Positions 16,737 through 24,997 of a stretch of DNA of 59,635 nt are shown piece after piece. Under the pieces are notes generated by a model. That model ran no database searches. It was not told where the DNA came from and was given only the letters and a program-made list of their open reading frames with translations. The stretch covers positions 1 through 59,635 of the forward strand of contig CANFWT010000009.1 of NCBI GenBank assembly GCA_947450895.1. Direction: 5' to 3'. Source of the DNA: Comamonadaceae bacterium (GTDB lineage Bacteria > Pseudomonadota > Gammaproteobacteria > Burkholderiales > Burkholderiaceae_C). How positions within the stretch are numbered: the stretch's first letter is position 1; every line of letters begins with the position of its first letter. A program made the translations under genes and the position numbers.

Positions 16737-17618
16737 TCAGGCCTTGGGCGCTTGCAATTTGTCTTGTGTCCGGGTGTCGAAGTCGCTGGCGTCGTGGCGC
16801 TCGTGAAGCTGGTTTTCCAGGGGCCCCATGACACGGTTAACCATGCGCCCGCGGCGCACGGCGGGGCGTTTGGCGATCTCGTCGGCCCAGCGGATGACGT
16901 GGGTATATTCCTGCACCTGCAAAAACTCCCCGCCCTCGTACAACTGGCCCTTGGCCATGCCGCCGTACCAGGGCCAGATGGCGATGTCGGCCACGGTGTA
17001 ATCGTCCCCGGCGATAAATCGGCTCTCGGCCAGGCGGCGGTTGAGCACATCGAGCTCACGCTTGACTTCCATCGCGAAGCGGTCAATCGCATACTCAATC
17101 TTGAAGGGCGCATAGGCGTAAAAGTGGCCAAAGCCGCCGCCCAGGTAGGGTGCGCTGCCCATTTGCCAAAACAGCCAAGACAGACACTCGGTGCGCGTCG
17201 CCAAGTCGGTAGGCAAGAAGGCGCCAAATTTTTCTGCCAAGTACAACAAAATCGCGCCCGATTCAAACACACGCTGGGGGGTAGCGCCGCCGCTGTAGTC
17301 CAGCAGCGCCGGAATTTTGGAGTTCGGATTGGCCGCCACAAAGCCGCTGGAGAACTGCTCGCCCTCATTGATACGCACCAGCCAGGCGTCGTATTCGGCG
17401 CCCGTGTGGCCCAAGGCCAGCAACTCCTCCAACATTACCGTGACCTTCACCCCATTGGGCGTGCCCAGCGAGTACAGCTGCAGCGGATGCTTGCCGCGGG
17501 GAAGCTCCTTGTCATGCGTGGCACCCGCCACCGGCCGGTTGATGTTGGCAAAACGCCCGCCGTTGGCCTTGTTCCAGGTCCAGACCTTGGGCGGGGTGTA
17601 GGGGCTTGCGTCAGACAT
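16737..17618 (-). CDS. yghU: Glutathione-dependent disulfide-bond oxidoreductase, YghU type
   Basis: 293 residues, full length for the YghU/Nu-class GST family. N-terminal motif VWTWNKANGGRFANINRPVA and GATHDKELPRGKHPLQLYSL are specific to YghU; the thioredoxin-like domain continues with TPNGVKVTVMLEEL, NPNSKIPALLDYSG and the helical domain with AGDDYTVADIAIWPWYGG. Known relatives bind two glutathiones and reduce disulfides and organic peroxides. Single gene, convergent with the LysR gene (41 bases apart). Confidence 0.94.
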   Translation of the reverse strand: MSDASPYTPPKVWTWNKANGGRFANINRPVAGATHDKELPRGKHPLQLYSLGTPNGVKVTVMLEELLALGHTGAEYDAWLVRINEGEQFSSGFVAANPNSKIPALLDYSGGATPQRVFESGAILLYLAEKFGAFLPTDLATRTECLSWLFWQMGSAPYLGGGFGHFYAYAPFKIEYAIDRFAMEVKRELDVLNRRLAESRFIAGDDYTVADIAIWPWYGGMAKGQLYEGGEFLQVQEYTHVIRWADEIAKRPAVRRGRMVNRVMGPLENQLHERHDASDFDTRTQDKLQAPKA

Positions 17619-17774
17619 ACGGTCGCTTTCTCAGATGGTCAAACTCAGAGCCTACACGATGTTGCAGGTGGGCCTGCTACCAGGTCCGTGGGCAGATGAA
17701 AGCCGCACCGCCCGCGCTGCAAACCCCTGCGCCGTAGGTAGTAACTTTATGATGCGACCCCCGCTCGGCGGCGC

Positions 17775-17801
17775 CAGCGCCAGCGCACGGCGCTGGCGCT
17801 G
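17775..17801. promoter_or_regulatory. Perfect 11 bp inverted repeat upstream of the photolyase-like gene
   Basis: CAGCGCCAGCG and CGCTGGCGCTG flank a 5-base loop. No T-run follows on either strand, so it is not a standard terminator. It lies about 75 bases before the ATG at 17875 and could be an operator or an RNA hairpin; role unknown. Confidence 0.35.
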
Positions 17802-17874
17802 CGTCTGCACAATACGGCGTGGCTCTATGCCGCGGAGCGTGAATCCCTCATAGCCCACAACACTGCGCACCCCC

Positions 17875-19068
17875 ATGCACAACTTTGAACCGACCACAGC
17901 AGCTGCCTGGGCTCGCCTGGCCGCGGTGCAACCCGATACCTATGCGCGAACCCGAAATGCAATTGAGGGTGCTGTTACCAGGTTGTCGCCCTACATCAGC
18001 CACGGGCTGCTGGGTTTGCGGGATATCTACGATTACCTGAACGCCCGCCACCCTTTGGATGCGAAGCACAAGCTGGTTTTTGAGTTGGGTTGGCGCGCCT
18101 ACTACCACCATGTAGGGGCGCACATTGGAGATGGCCTCCACCAGTCCTTGCATACGGGGGTGCTGCCCGACGATGCGTACCAGACCGAAATGCCCACCGA
18201 TGTCTTGGAGGCGCGCACCGGCGTGGCCGCCATTGACATGGCAGTGCGCGAACTCTACAGCTTCGGCTACCTGCACAACCATGCGCGCATGTGGCTTGCC
18301 AGCTATGTGGTCCACCTTCGCAAAGTGCACTGGCACGCGGGAGCGCAATGGATGCTGGGGCATCTCTTGGACGGTGATGTTGCGAGCAACCACCTGAGCT
18401 GGCAGTGGGTGGCGGGCACGGGGAGTGTGAAACCGTATGTGTTCAATGCCGACAACGTTGCCAAGTACGCGCCTGCGCCCTGGCACAGCCCCGCAACGGT
18501 GATCGATACCAGCTACGACGCATTGGACCGCCTTGCGCGCAGCGTTACGGCGGTCGACCACCGCATGGATGGGCGGTTTGCGGGTGGAGGTATGGCGCAG
18601 CCGCCTTTGATGCATGCACCACCAGATGCACGATGGTTGGCACCCGACGCCGCCCTGGCTGCAGGTCGGGACGTCTGCTTGCTGCACCCATGGTCTCTGG
18701 GGGCGTTCTCACAGCCCGTGAATACCGACGCACTGTTCATTGGTGTGGGGTTCTCTGAAATGCATAGGCAGGCGCCCTGGAGCGCACGGCGGTGGAATTT
18801 TGTGACCGAAGGCCTGTTGGCTCGGACTCCTACGCTATGGTGGGGAGGCTTGGAGGCGATCGCTCAGGCCTTGCAGGGTGCACGATCTGTGGGTTGGCAG
18901 CCTCAAGCCCCTGCAAATGCGGTGTTAGACAATTTACGGGCGCAGCTTGCGTCTGGCGACCCCCATCCCAGGGTAAGCGCCACCACCGAGCGCGCACTGT
19001 TTACGCCGGTGGAGCCCTACTGTGAGAGCTTCGCGAAGTGGTGGCGCCTGACCAAACTCGCGCTGTGA
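17875..19068 (+). CDS. Cryptochrome/photolyase-like FAD-binding protein, antenna domain missing from the N-terminus
   Basis: 397 residues. Residues ~25-200 match the helical FAD-binding domain of photolyases and cryptochromes: RLSPYISHGLLGLRDIYDYL, VFELGWRAYYHH, LHNHARMWLASYVVHLRKVH and LLDGDVASNHLSWQWVAGTG. The alpha/beta antenna domain that normally comes first is absent; the protein begins directly at the FAD domain. Residues ~265-345 (CLLHPWSLGAF, DALFIGVGFSE, WSARRWNFVTEGL) are vaguely like an antenna-domain Rossmann pattern, so a permuted order is possible. Repair or signalling activity is not predictable. Neighbours include SOUL and TIGR03643 proteins. Confidence 0.8.
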   Translation: MHNFEPTTAAAWARLAAVQPDTYARTRNAIEGAVTRLSPYISHGLLGLRDIYDYLNARHPLDAKHKLVFELGWRAYYHHVGAHIGDGLHQSLHTGVLPDDAYQTEMPTDVLEARTGVAAIDMAVRELYSFGYLHNHARMWLASYVVHLRKVHWHAGAQWMLGHLLDGDVASNHLSWQWVAGTGSVKPYVFNADNVAKYAPAPWHSPATVIDTSYDALDRLARSVTAVDHRMDGRFAGGGMAQPPLMHAPPDARWLAPDAALAAGRDVCLLHPWSLGAFSQPVNTDALFIGVGFSEMHRQAPWSARRWNFVTEGLLARTPTLWWGGLEAIAQALQGARSVGWQPQAPANAVLDNLRAQLASGDPHPRVSATTERALFTPVEPYCESFAKWWRLTKLAL

Positions 19069-19108
19069 CGGCAAGCCCCAGGCACCTGAGCGGATGGCCG
19101 ACAGCGCG

Positions 19109-19573
19109 CTAAGGTGACTTTTTAGGGTCGCTACAGCGCGTGTCTGTTTCACGCTTCCAGCAATTGCAGCGCACCGTAAACCCCTTCATTTGTCCTTTTT
19201 TAACCCCGTTAAGGCCTGCTTGCCGGCTCGCGCCGGCGGGCACATAGAGGTACGGTGAAAAGGCTTTTTTCACGTCCGATCCGTTTTGCATACTCACAAC
19301 CGCCCCATGGCAGGCCAAGGGGCCGGGGAGTTTGTTGTTGATCTCAATGAGGAGTGTGGTGTCCGCATCGCTAGCCCATCCGGCTTTCAGGTCGACCTGG
19401 CGCCACTCGGCAGCGCTGAGTTCGGGCTCCTTGAAGCGGGGACCGGCCTCGAAAGGGTTCCAAGCCCAACTGGGGGTCGCCACCAGACACCCGAACGCGC
19501 ACCACGCGCCGCTGACCCACAGGCGGCGCATTGCGCTGGCGGTGCGGCGGGAATTCATCCATTGCTGTTTCAT
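19109..19573 (-). CDS. Secreted hypothetical protein
   Basis: About 154 residues. Two possible ATG starts (19573, 19558) both lead into a signal peptide with RRLWVSGAWCAFGCLVATPS and a cleavage site near SWA-WNPFEAG. The mature part (GPRFKEPELSAAEWRQVDLK, then LIEINNKLPGPLACHGAVVS) has a few cysteines (LACHG, VRCNCW, TRCSD) that may pair in the periplasm. I do not recognise a family. It converges with the photolyase-like gene. Confidence 0.6.
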   Translation of the reverse strand: MKQQWMNSRRTASAMRRLWVSGAWCAFGCLVATPSWAWNPFEAGPRFKEPELSAAEWRQVDLKAGWASDADTTLLIEINNKLPGPLACHGAVVSMQNGSDVKKAFSPYLYVPAGASRQAGLNGVKKGQMKGFTVRCNCWKRETDTRCSDPKKSP

Positions 19574-19757
19574 GCAAAACAATTTTCTTTGACATCGCGC
19601 CTGGGTAAATCAACCAGGCCGCGCCACTGGCCCATCGCAGCGCAATATACGGACCCATTTGCCAACACATTTCTACCGCGGCACGCAGGAGTTGCGGCCA
19701 ATCCTGCGTTCGAAACCGGCCGCTGGCATTTAAACGCACATTGGAAGCAGCACCGAG

Positions 19758-20438
19758 CTACGGCGTATTCGCCAGATGCAGCCAAATCTCGTTGCGCCGC
19801 AAAAACCAGGGGGTAAAAGGCGCGTTGTAGCGGGAGTACACCGGCTCGCCCACCGCGCTGAAACCGGCTGCGCCAACAGCGACCTGGAGCTTTTCCAGGT
19901 GGTTCTGGTAATTGGCATCCGACCAAAACCCGGAGTAACGTATGACCGCAACCCGGCTTGGCGCTATATCGCGCAGCGTAATGCGGGGGTCCAGAGGCTC
20001 TGGCGCGTTTGCCGTGGTCACGCCTTTGGGCAGCACAAACTGCACCCGAAACCCACCGGGCGCCACAGCCTGTGTTACGGGCGCAGTCATCTCCATCTTT
20101 ACCGGTTCGGCCATTTGCGTTACCGGTGCGGTCATAGAGAGCTTTCTTTCGCCCTTGTTCTTGCCAAAGATGTAGCCCGCCAAGATCGGAAAAGCAGCGC
20201 TACCCGCCTCGGAGGCAGGTCCGGTGACAACAACCTCGGCCACGGCGTAGGCTTGGTATTGGCGAACCTCAATATCGCCGAGTTTTTGGACGACCTGGTA
20301 GTCGGGTTCTTCGGTGGCGTGGCTGGTCATTGGAAATGCATACATGACAAAACCGCACCACACAGCCCCGAGAGCGAGACTCAAGCGCCGGTTCGCTGGT
20401 TTGCTCGCGCCGTTCAGGCACTGATGGCGCAGTTGCAT
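19758..20438 (-). CDS. SOUL family haem-binding protein, exported
   Basis: 226 residues from the ATG at 20438, which has a good AAGGAG ribosome site. A signal peptide is followed by EEPDYQVVQKLGDIEVRQYQ, the start of the SOUL/HBP fold, then GKNKGERKLSMTAPVTQMAE, PVKMEMTAPVTQAVAPGGF and the C-terminal NEIWLHL. SOUL proteins bind haem or porphyrins; bacterial members are not well characterised. It lies on the opposite strand to the photolyase-like gene and near a TIGR03643 gene. Confidence 0.9.
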   Translation of the reverse strand: MQLRHQCLNGASKPANRRLSLALGAVWCGFVMYAFPMTSHATEEPDYQVVQKLGDIEVRQYQAYAVAEVVVTGPASEAGSAAFPILAGYIFGKNKGERKLSMTAPVTQMAEPVKMEMTAPVTQAVAPGGFRVQFVLPKGVTTANAPEPLDPRITLRDIAPSRVAVIRYSGFWSDANYQNHLEKLQVAVGAAGFSAVGEPVYSRYNAPFTPWFLRRNEIWLHLANTP

Positions 20439-20610
20439 GTTGGATGCTCCTTGTGAATGGGTGAACGCAGTATGGTCTGACCACGGAAAATGAAAGGTGC
20501 GGCAGCACACAAAAGCCTGCGCGTCACACCCGGCCTAGGGTGAACGCGCACCCGTACGGGTTGTGATTTTGCGGTGCCTGGGTCATTCGTCGTCCCGGGA
20601 CGGCAAGGCT

Positions 20611-20889
20611 TTAACAATTCGCACGGCGATGGTCTGCGACGGCATGGTCGCTAAATTTCATCAGCGGGTTTCTGAGCGCGCGGTGCTTGGTGGCCCGGCC
20701 TTTGACGCGCATGCGCCATCTTTTGAACGAGCCCGGTGTAAGCGCAGCGCGCATCGCCTGTATTACCTCGGCCTCACAGACTCCCAGGCGCTCCTGGATG
20801 GTTTCAAACGTAGTTCGGTCTTCCCAAGCCATTTGAATCAGAGCGGCCACGTCGCCGTCGCTAAGTGGTTTGCGTTTTTTGGGTTTCAT
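20611..20889 (-). CDS. TIGR03643/DUF2805 family protein
   Basis: 92 residues from the ATG at 20889; the longer frame to 20991 has no family support. Core SDGDVAALIQMAWEDRTTFE, then LGVCEAEVIQAMRAALTPGS and FKRWRMRVKGRATKHRAL. This is the small conserved DUF2805 family with a helix-turn-helix-like pattern and a basic C-terminus. Function unknown. From memory, members are often found near photolyase or cryptochrome genes, and here one lies 1.5 kb away. Confidence 0.85.
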   Translation of the reverse strand: MKPKKRKPLSDGDVAALIQMAWEDRTTFETIQERLGVCEAEVIQAMRAALTPGSFKRWRMRVKGRATKHRALRNPLMKFSDHAVADHRRANC

Positions 20890-21012
20890 AAATCCAACAG
20901 TGCTGTCAATTGCCGCTACCAGGCGCACAGGTGAGCGCTCTGGCCAAATTAGGCGCAATACATTAGCCCTAAAGCCGGCCAAGTTTCGCACGTCAACAAG
21001 AGAAAAGCGAAC

Positions 21013-22887
21013 TTACTCCACCGTGACAGACTTGGCCAAGTTCCTGGGTTTGTCCACATCCGTGCCCCGCGCACAGGCCGTGTGGTATGCCAGCAGTTGC
21101 AGCGGCACCACGTGCAGAATGGGCGAAAGCACGCCGTAGTGTTCGGGCATGCGGATGACGTGGATGCCTTCGCTGCTGTCGATGCGGGTGTCGGCGTCGG
21201 CCAGCACATAGAGCACGCCGCCACGCGCGCGCACCTCGTGCATATTGCTTTTGAGCTTTTCCAAGAGCGCGTCGTTGGGCGCCACGGTGACCACCGGCAT
21301 GGCGCTGGTCACCAGCGCCAGCGGACCGTGCTTGAGTTCGCCCGCCGCATAGGCCTCGGCGTGGATATAGGTGATTTCCTTGAGCTTGAGCGCGCCTTCT
21401 TGGGCAATGGGGTAGTGCGTGCCCCGGCCTAAAAACAGCGCGTTTTCTTTGGACGCAAACTCTTGTGCCCAGGCGATGACTTGGGGCTCCAGCGCCAGCA
21501 CCGCTTGCAAGGCGGCGGGCAGGTGGCGCATGGCTTTGAGGTGCTCTGCCTCTTGCGCGTCGCTGAGCAAGCCCTTGGTTTGCGCCAGCGCCAGAGTGAG
21601 CAAAAACAGGGCTGCGAGCTGGGTGGTAAATGCTTTGGTGGACGCCACGCCGATCTCGGTGCCCGCACGGGTGACGTAGGCCAGCTTGCACTCGCGCACC
21701 ATGGCCGAGGTGGCTACATTGCAAATAGTCAGCGTGTGCGCCATACCCAGGCCCTGGGCGTGGCGCAGCGCGGCCAAGGTGTCGGCGGTCTCGCCCGACT
21801 GGCTCAGCGTGACCACCAGCGTGCGGGGGTCGGGCACCGAGTCGCGGTAGCGGTATTCGCTGGCTATTTCTACCTGGCAGGGCAGCTTGGCGACGGCCTC
21901 TATCCAGTACTTGGCCACGCAGCCGCTGTAGTAGCTGGTGCCACAGGCCAAGATCAGCACCCGGTCAATGGCCTTGAACACGCTGTAGGCGCCGTCGCCA
22001 AACAGCTCGGGCGTGATGCCTTCCACGCCTTCTAAGGTGTCGGCCACGGCGCGCGGCTGCTCAAAAATCTCTTTTTGCATGTAGTGGCGGTAGGGGCCGA
22101 GTTCGGCTGCGCCGCTGTGGGCTTGCACGGTTTGCACCGCTCGCGTTACCGGGCGGCGGGCGCGGTCTTCAATCCAGTATTTGCCGAGCTGAATATCTAC
22201 CGCGTCGCCCTCTTCCAGGTAGACGATTTGGTCGGTCACCCCGGCTAAGGCCATGGCGTCGCTGGCCAAAAATGTCTCGCTGAAGTCTTTGCCCACGCCC
22301 AAAATCAGGGGTGAACCGGCGCGCGCGCCCACCACGCGGTGCGGCTCGTCTTTGTGGAACACCGCCACCGCATAGGCCCCATGCAGCTGCGCCAGCGCGC
22401 CCTTGACGGCGTCAAACAGATCGCCTTGGTACAGGCTGTCGACCAAGTGGGCGATGACTTCGGTGTCGGTCTGGCTGGTAAACACATAGCCCTTGGCCTG
22501 CAAGGCGGCGCGCAGGGCGTCGTGGTTTTCGATGATGCCGTTGTGCACCAGCGCCACGCGGGCCACGCTGCTGGCATCTGCCGCCGCGCCGGGGCCGTGG
22601 CTGAAGTGCGGGTGGGCGTTGCGTACCGCCGGCGCGCCGTGCGTGGCCCAGCGGGTGTGGGCGATGCCAGTGCCGCCTTCAATATGGTCGGTTTGCACCT
22701 GCTCCATCAGCTCCGACACGCGGGCCGTGCTGCGCGCGCGGCGCAGGCCGACTTGGGGCTGGCCCAGGCTGGCGGCGTGCACCGCCACGCCGCAAGAGTC
22801 ATAGCCCCGGTATTCCAGCCGCTGCAGGCCCTGGACCAGGATGGGAACGATGTTGCGGGTAGAAACGGCGCCGACGATGCCACACAT
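21013..22887 (-). CDS. glmS: Glutamine--fructose-6-phosphate aminotransferase (isomerizing)
   Basis: 624 residues. GlmS makes glucosamine-6-phosphate for peptidoglycan and LPS. The N-terminal nucleophile cysteine is in [25 protein letters not shown] and [15 protein letters not shown] belong to the glutaminase domain; the two SIS domains include [32 protein letters not shown] and [20 protein letters not shown]; it ends in the conserved AKSVTVE. A good AAGGAG site precedes the start. It is divergent from an Lrp regulator and 2 kb from glmU, the next step but one in the pathway. Confidence 0.97.
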   Translation of the reverse strand: MCGIVGAVSTRNIVPILVQGLQRLEYRGYDSCGVAVHAASLGQPQVGLRRARSTARVSELMEQVQTDHIEGGTGIAHTRWATHGAPAVRNAHPHFSHGPGAAADASSVARVALVHNGIIENHDALRAALQAKGYVFTSQTDTEVIAHLVDSLYQGDLFDAVKGALAQLHGAYAVAVFHKDEPHRVVGARAGSPLILGVGKDFSETFLASDAMALAGVTDQIVYLEEGDAVDIQLGKYWIEDRARRPVTRAVQTVQAHSGAAELGPYRHYMQKEIFEQPRAVADTLEGVEGITPELFGDGAYSVFKAIDRVLILACGTSYYSGCVAKYWIEAVAKLPCQVEIASEYRYRDSVPDPRTLVVTLSQSGETADTLAALRHAQGLGMAHTLTICNVATSAMVRECKLAYVTRAGTEIGVASTKAFTTQLAALFLLTLALAQTKGLLSDAQEAEHLKAMRHLPAALQAVLALEPQVIAWAQEFASKENALFLGRGTHYPIAQEGALKLKEITYIHAEAYAAGELKHGPLALVTSAMPVVTVAPNDALLEKLKSNMHEVRARGGVLYVLADADTRIDSSEGIHVIRMPEHYGVLSPILHVVPLQLLAYHTACARGTDVDKPRNLAKSVTVE

Positions 22888-23023
22888 AAAAAGCTCCTTG
22901 CAGGGTGATGGGGCGCATCATAGGCAGGGCGTTGAAAAATTATTCGATAAAAATAATACTTTTATAGTCGTAAAATTTCATCAAATTCTCAATTCAGAAT
23001 TTAAGTTCTTATACGTTTAATTT

Positions 23024-23515
23024 ATGGAACAAAATTTCTTGGATGCCACCGACCTGAAGTTGCTCGACGCCTTGCAGCACGACGCCTCGCGCAGCAACCT
23101 GGCGCTGGCGGCACTGTTGCACATTTCGCCGCCCACCTGCCTGCGCCGCGTCAAACGCTTGCAAGACGAAGGCTGGATTGAGCGCCAAGTGGCGGTGCTG
23201 AATGCCGACCGGCTGGCCACGCTGCAAGGTCTTGGTTTGAGCGCGCTGGTAGAAGTAACGCTGGACCGCCAGGGCGCCGAGCACCTGGACGCTTTTGAGG
23301 CCCGCGCCGTGGCAGACGCGGCGGTACAACAGTGCTGGCGCGTGTCGCCGGGGCCAGACTTTGTGCTCGTCATCCAGGCGCGCGACATGCCCGACTACCT
23401 GGCCACCACCCAGCGCCTGCTCACCCAAGACGCCAATGTGCGCAACGTGAAGGCGTTTTTTAGCCTCAAGCGGGCCAAGTTCACCAGCACTTGGCCGATG
23501 GGAATTTCGGGCTAA
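23024..23515 (+). CDS. Lrp/AsnC family transcriptional regulator
   Basis: 163 residues. N-terminal helix-turn-helix LDATDLKLLDALQHDASRSN, then LALAALLHISPPTCLRRVKR, followed by the RAM ligand domain (VEVTLDRQGAEHLDAFEARA, CWRVSPGPDFVLVIQARDMP). It is divergent from glmS across an AT-rich 136 bp region, a likely shared control region. Its stop overlaps the stop of a converging PIN-toxin gene by 3 bases. Confidence 0.92.
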   Translation: MEQNFLDATDLKLLDALQHDASRSNLALAALLHISPPTCLRRVKRLQDEGWIERQVAVLNADRLATLQGLGLSALVEVTLDRQGAEHLDAFEARAVADAAVQQCWRVSPGPDFVLVIQARDMPDYLATTQRLLTQDANVRNVKAFFSLKRAKFTSTWPMGISG

Positions 23516-23949
23516 GCGCGCGAGGTCTGCAACCAGACCAAGGCGGGCGCGGGCGCCAGGACCAACAAACCGGGAACGGGGACTGCACCCAGCAAATCGC
23601 GGTCACCGCTGACCAGCAAGGGTGCTTGCGCCTCAAGCGCTGTGGCGATAAAAAAGTCGTCATCCGGGTCGCGGCAAAAGGCGGGCGGGCTGGTGCCTGA
23701 GGGCAAACCGTCTACCCAATGCGCGCATGCGCTCAAGTCGTGCAGCAAGCGCTGCCGGTTCTCCAGGCTGATGTAGCGGTCAAACTTGGGTCGGTAAATG
23801 CGCGTGCGCAGTTCTTCGAAAGTAACTTGTGAAAACACCAGTTGGTGCTCGGACAGCACGGTGTGCAACAGTTGGGCCGGTGCGCCCTGGGCTGACAAGG
23901 CCGCGCTGATCAGCACATTGGTGTCGATGACCAGGCGCAGCGGCGCCAC
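23512..23949 (-). CDS. PIN-domain toxin (COG1569-type)
   Basis: 145 residues starting at a GTG that directly abuts the antitoxin TGA. The first acidic site is LRLVIDTNVLISAALS, then FEELRTRIYRPKFDRY and DPDDDFFIATALEAQAPLLV with SGDRDLLG, the four acidic positions that hold Mg2+ in PIN ribonucleases. It belongs to the COG1569 branch of putative toxins. The antitoxin immediately upstream is of Phd/YefM type, a frequent partner of this branch. It converges on the Lrp gene with overlapping stops. Confidence 0.87.
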   Translation of the reverse strand: MAPLRLVIDTNVLISAALSAQGAPAQLLHTVLSEHQLVFSQVTFEELRTRIYRPKFDRYISLENRQRLLHDLSACAHWVDGLPSGTSPPAFCRDPDDDFFIATALEAQAPLLVSGDRDLLGAVPVPGLLVLAPAPALVWLQTSRA

Positions 23950-24201
23950 TCAAGACTCGTCTTGCAGCAACTCGTCCAGCAGTTCAGGCGTCAGGCCCGC
24001 GCGCTGCGCTTGGTCCGCCGTATCGACCAAGGTGTGCTGCAGTCGGTTGGCATAAAAAGCCCGCATGGCCTCGTAATCCTGGGCTGAGACCATCACACCC
24101 ACCACCCGGTCGCGGCGCAAAACCCGCACCGGCTCGCGCTGGGCCAGGTCAATAAAGTGTCCGAACTGGGTTTTTGCCTCGTTGGCGCTCATGCTTTGCA
24201 T
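23950..24201 (-). CDS. Type II antitoxin, Phd/YefM family
   Basis: 83 residues, MQSMSANEAKTQFGHFIDLA then REPVRVLRRDRVVGVMVSAQ and DYEAMRAFYANRL, a clear Phd/YefM N-terminal DNA-binding fold with a variable C-terminal toxin-binding helix. Its stop codon abuts the GTG of the PIN toxin, so the two are translationally coupled. A small palindrome lies 21 bases upstream. Confidence 0.88.
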   Translation of the reverse strand: MQSMSANEAKTQFGHFIDLAQREPVRVLRRDRVVGVMVSAQDYEAMRAFYANRLQHTLVDTADQAQRAGLTPELLDELLQDES

Positions 24202-24221
24202 GGCGGGAATTTAGCACGAAT

Positions 24222-24232
24222 CGAACGGTTCG
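24222..24232. promoter_or_regulatory. Candidate operator of the Phd/PIN module
   Basis: Palindrome CGAAC-G-GTTCG lies 20 bases upstream of the antitoxin start and just after the stop of the next module, where autoregulatory sites of Phd-type antitoxins are expected. Confidence 0.45.
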
Positions 24233-24237
24233 CTCGT

Positions 24238-24678
24238 TTAGAGCGTTTTGGTCAATGCCTGTGGCGAATCAAGGTCCAGCAGCGTCATCCCCGCCCAACG
24301 CACCGCGCCTTTGTCAAAGCTGACCGTATGGCTGCAGCCCAGGGCCTGCCCGATGTGGGTGATGAGCACGTCGGCCAGGCCTGCGCTGGCTTTGGGGTTT
24401 TGGCGCAGGGCGAGCGCCGCCGCTTGCACCGCCGCTCGGTGTTCCAGCTGCAAATGGCGGCTGCGCAGCAGGTCTTCGATCAAATCCAGCAACTCCAGGG
24501 TCGTGACGCGGTACAGGCTTTGCAACACCCAGCACAACTCCACCAAGACCACCACGCTGATAAAGCCCTGCTGCGCCGGGCCTAGCTCGGCCTCCATGAA
24601 GCGCGTGGCCCGCGCGGCTTGCGCTGCGTCGTCTTGGGTCAGGTAACGCACCAAGACGTTGGTGTCAATGCCGATCAT
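24238..24678 (-). CDS. VapC-type PIN-domain ribonuclease toxin
   Basis: 146 residues. MIGIDTNVLVRYLTQDD supplies the first acidic residue, FISVVVLVELCWVLQSLYRV the second, and ASAGLADVLITHIGQALGCS with VSFDKGAVRW the remaining ones of the PIN active site. VapC toxins cut tRNA or rRNA. The start overlaps the antitoxin stop by 4 bases (ATGA). The preceding gene is an AbrB-type antitoxin. Confidence 0.9.
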   Translation of the reverse strand: MIGIDTNVLVRYLTQDDAAQAARATRFMEAELGPAQQGFISVVVLVELCWVLQSLYRVTTLELLDLIEDLLRSRHLQLEHRAAVQAAALALRQNPKASAGLADVLITHIGQALGCSHTVSFDKGAVRWAGMTLLDLDSPQALTKTL

Positions 24679-24932
24679 GTTTTTGTGTGGTTCAGCCGCG
24701 CTGCCGCCTCTTGTGCAATGGCCTGGTCCATGGCAGCCAGGCTCACGGGCTTGCGTACCCGGCCTGCGAACCGGCCCTTGAGCGCGCCGCTGCTGTCTTG
24801 CAGCGCGGTGACCCGCATGCCCGCGCCGTCTTGCACAAAATCCAGGCGGCTGCCCGCGTGCAGGCCCAGCGCTTTGCGCAGCGCCAGCGGAATGGTGACT
24901 TGGCCTTTGCTGGTAACCGTGGTGGTGGACAT
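24675..24932 (-). CDS. VapB-type antitoxin, AbrB/SpoVT fold
   Basis: 85 residues beginning MSTTTVTSKGQVTIPLALRK then ALGLHAGSRLDFVQDGAGMR, the swapped-hairpin AbrB DNA-binding domain, followed by a ~40-residue tail that would neutralise the toxin. It overlaps the VapC gene by 4 bases and has a palindrome just upstream of its ATG. Confidence 0.9.
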   Translation of the reverse strand: MSTTTVTSKGQVTIPLALRKALGLHAGSRLDFVQDGAGMRVTALQDSSGALKGRFAGRVRKPVSLAAMDQAIAQEAAARLNHTKT

Positions 24933-24940
24933 GGCTATTC

Positions 24941-24955
24941 CTTACTGGTGGTAAG
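24941..24955. promoter_or_regulatory. Candidate VapB operator
   Basis: CTTAC-TGGTG-GTAAG dyad, extended outward by TT/AA, 8 bases upstream of the antitoxin ATG. Position and symmetry fit AbrB-type autoregulation. Confidence 0.5.
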
Positions 24956-24997
24956 AAATACTAGCATAGCCCGAGGCGTGGACGCCGCCCGGTTTTG

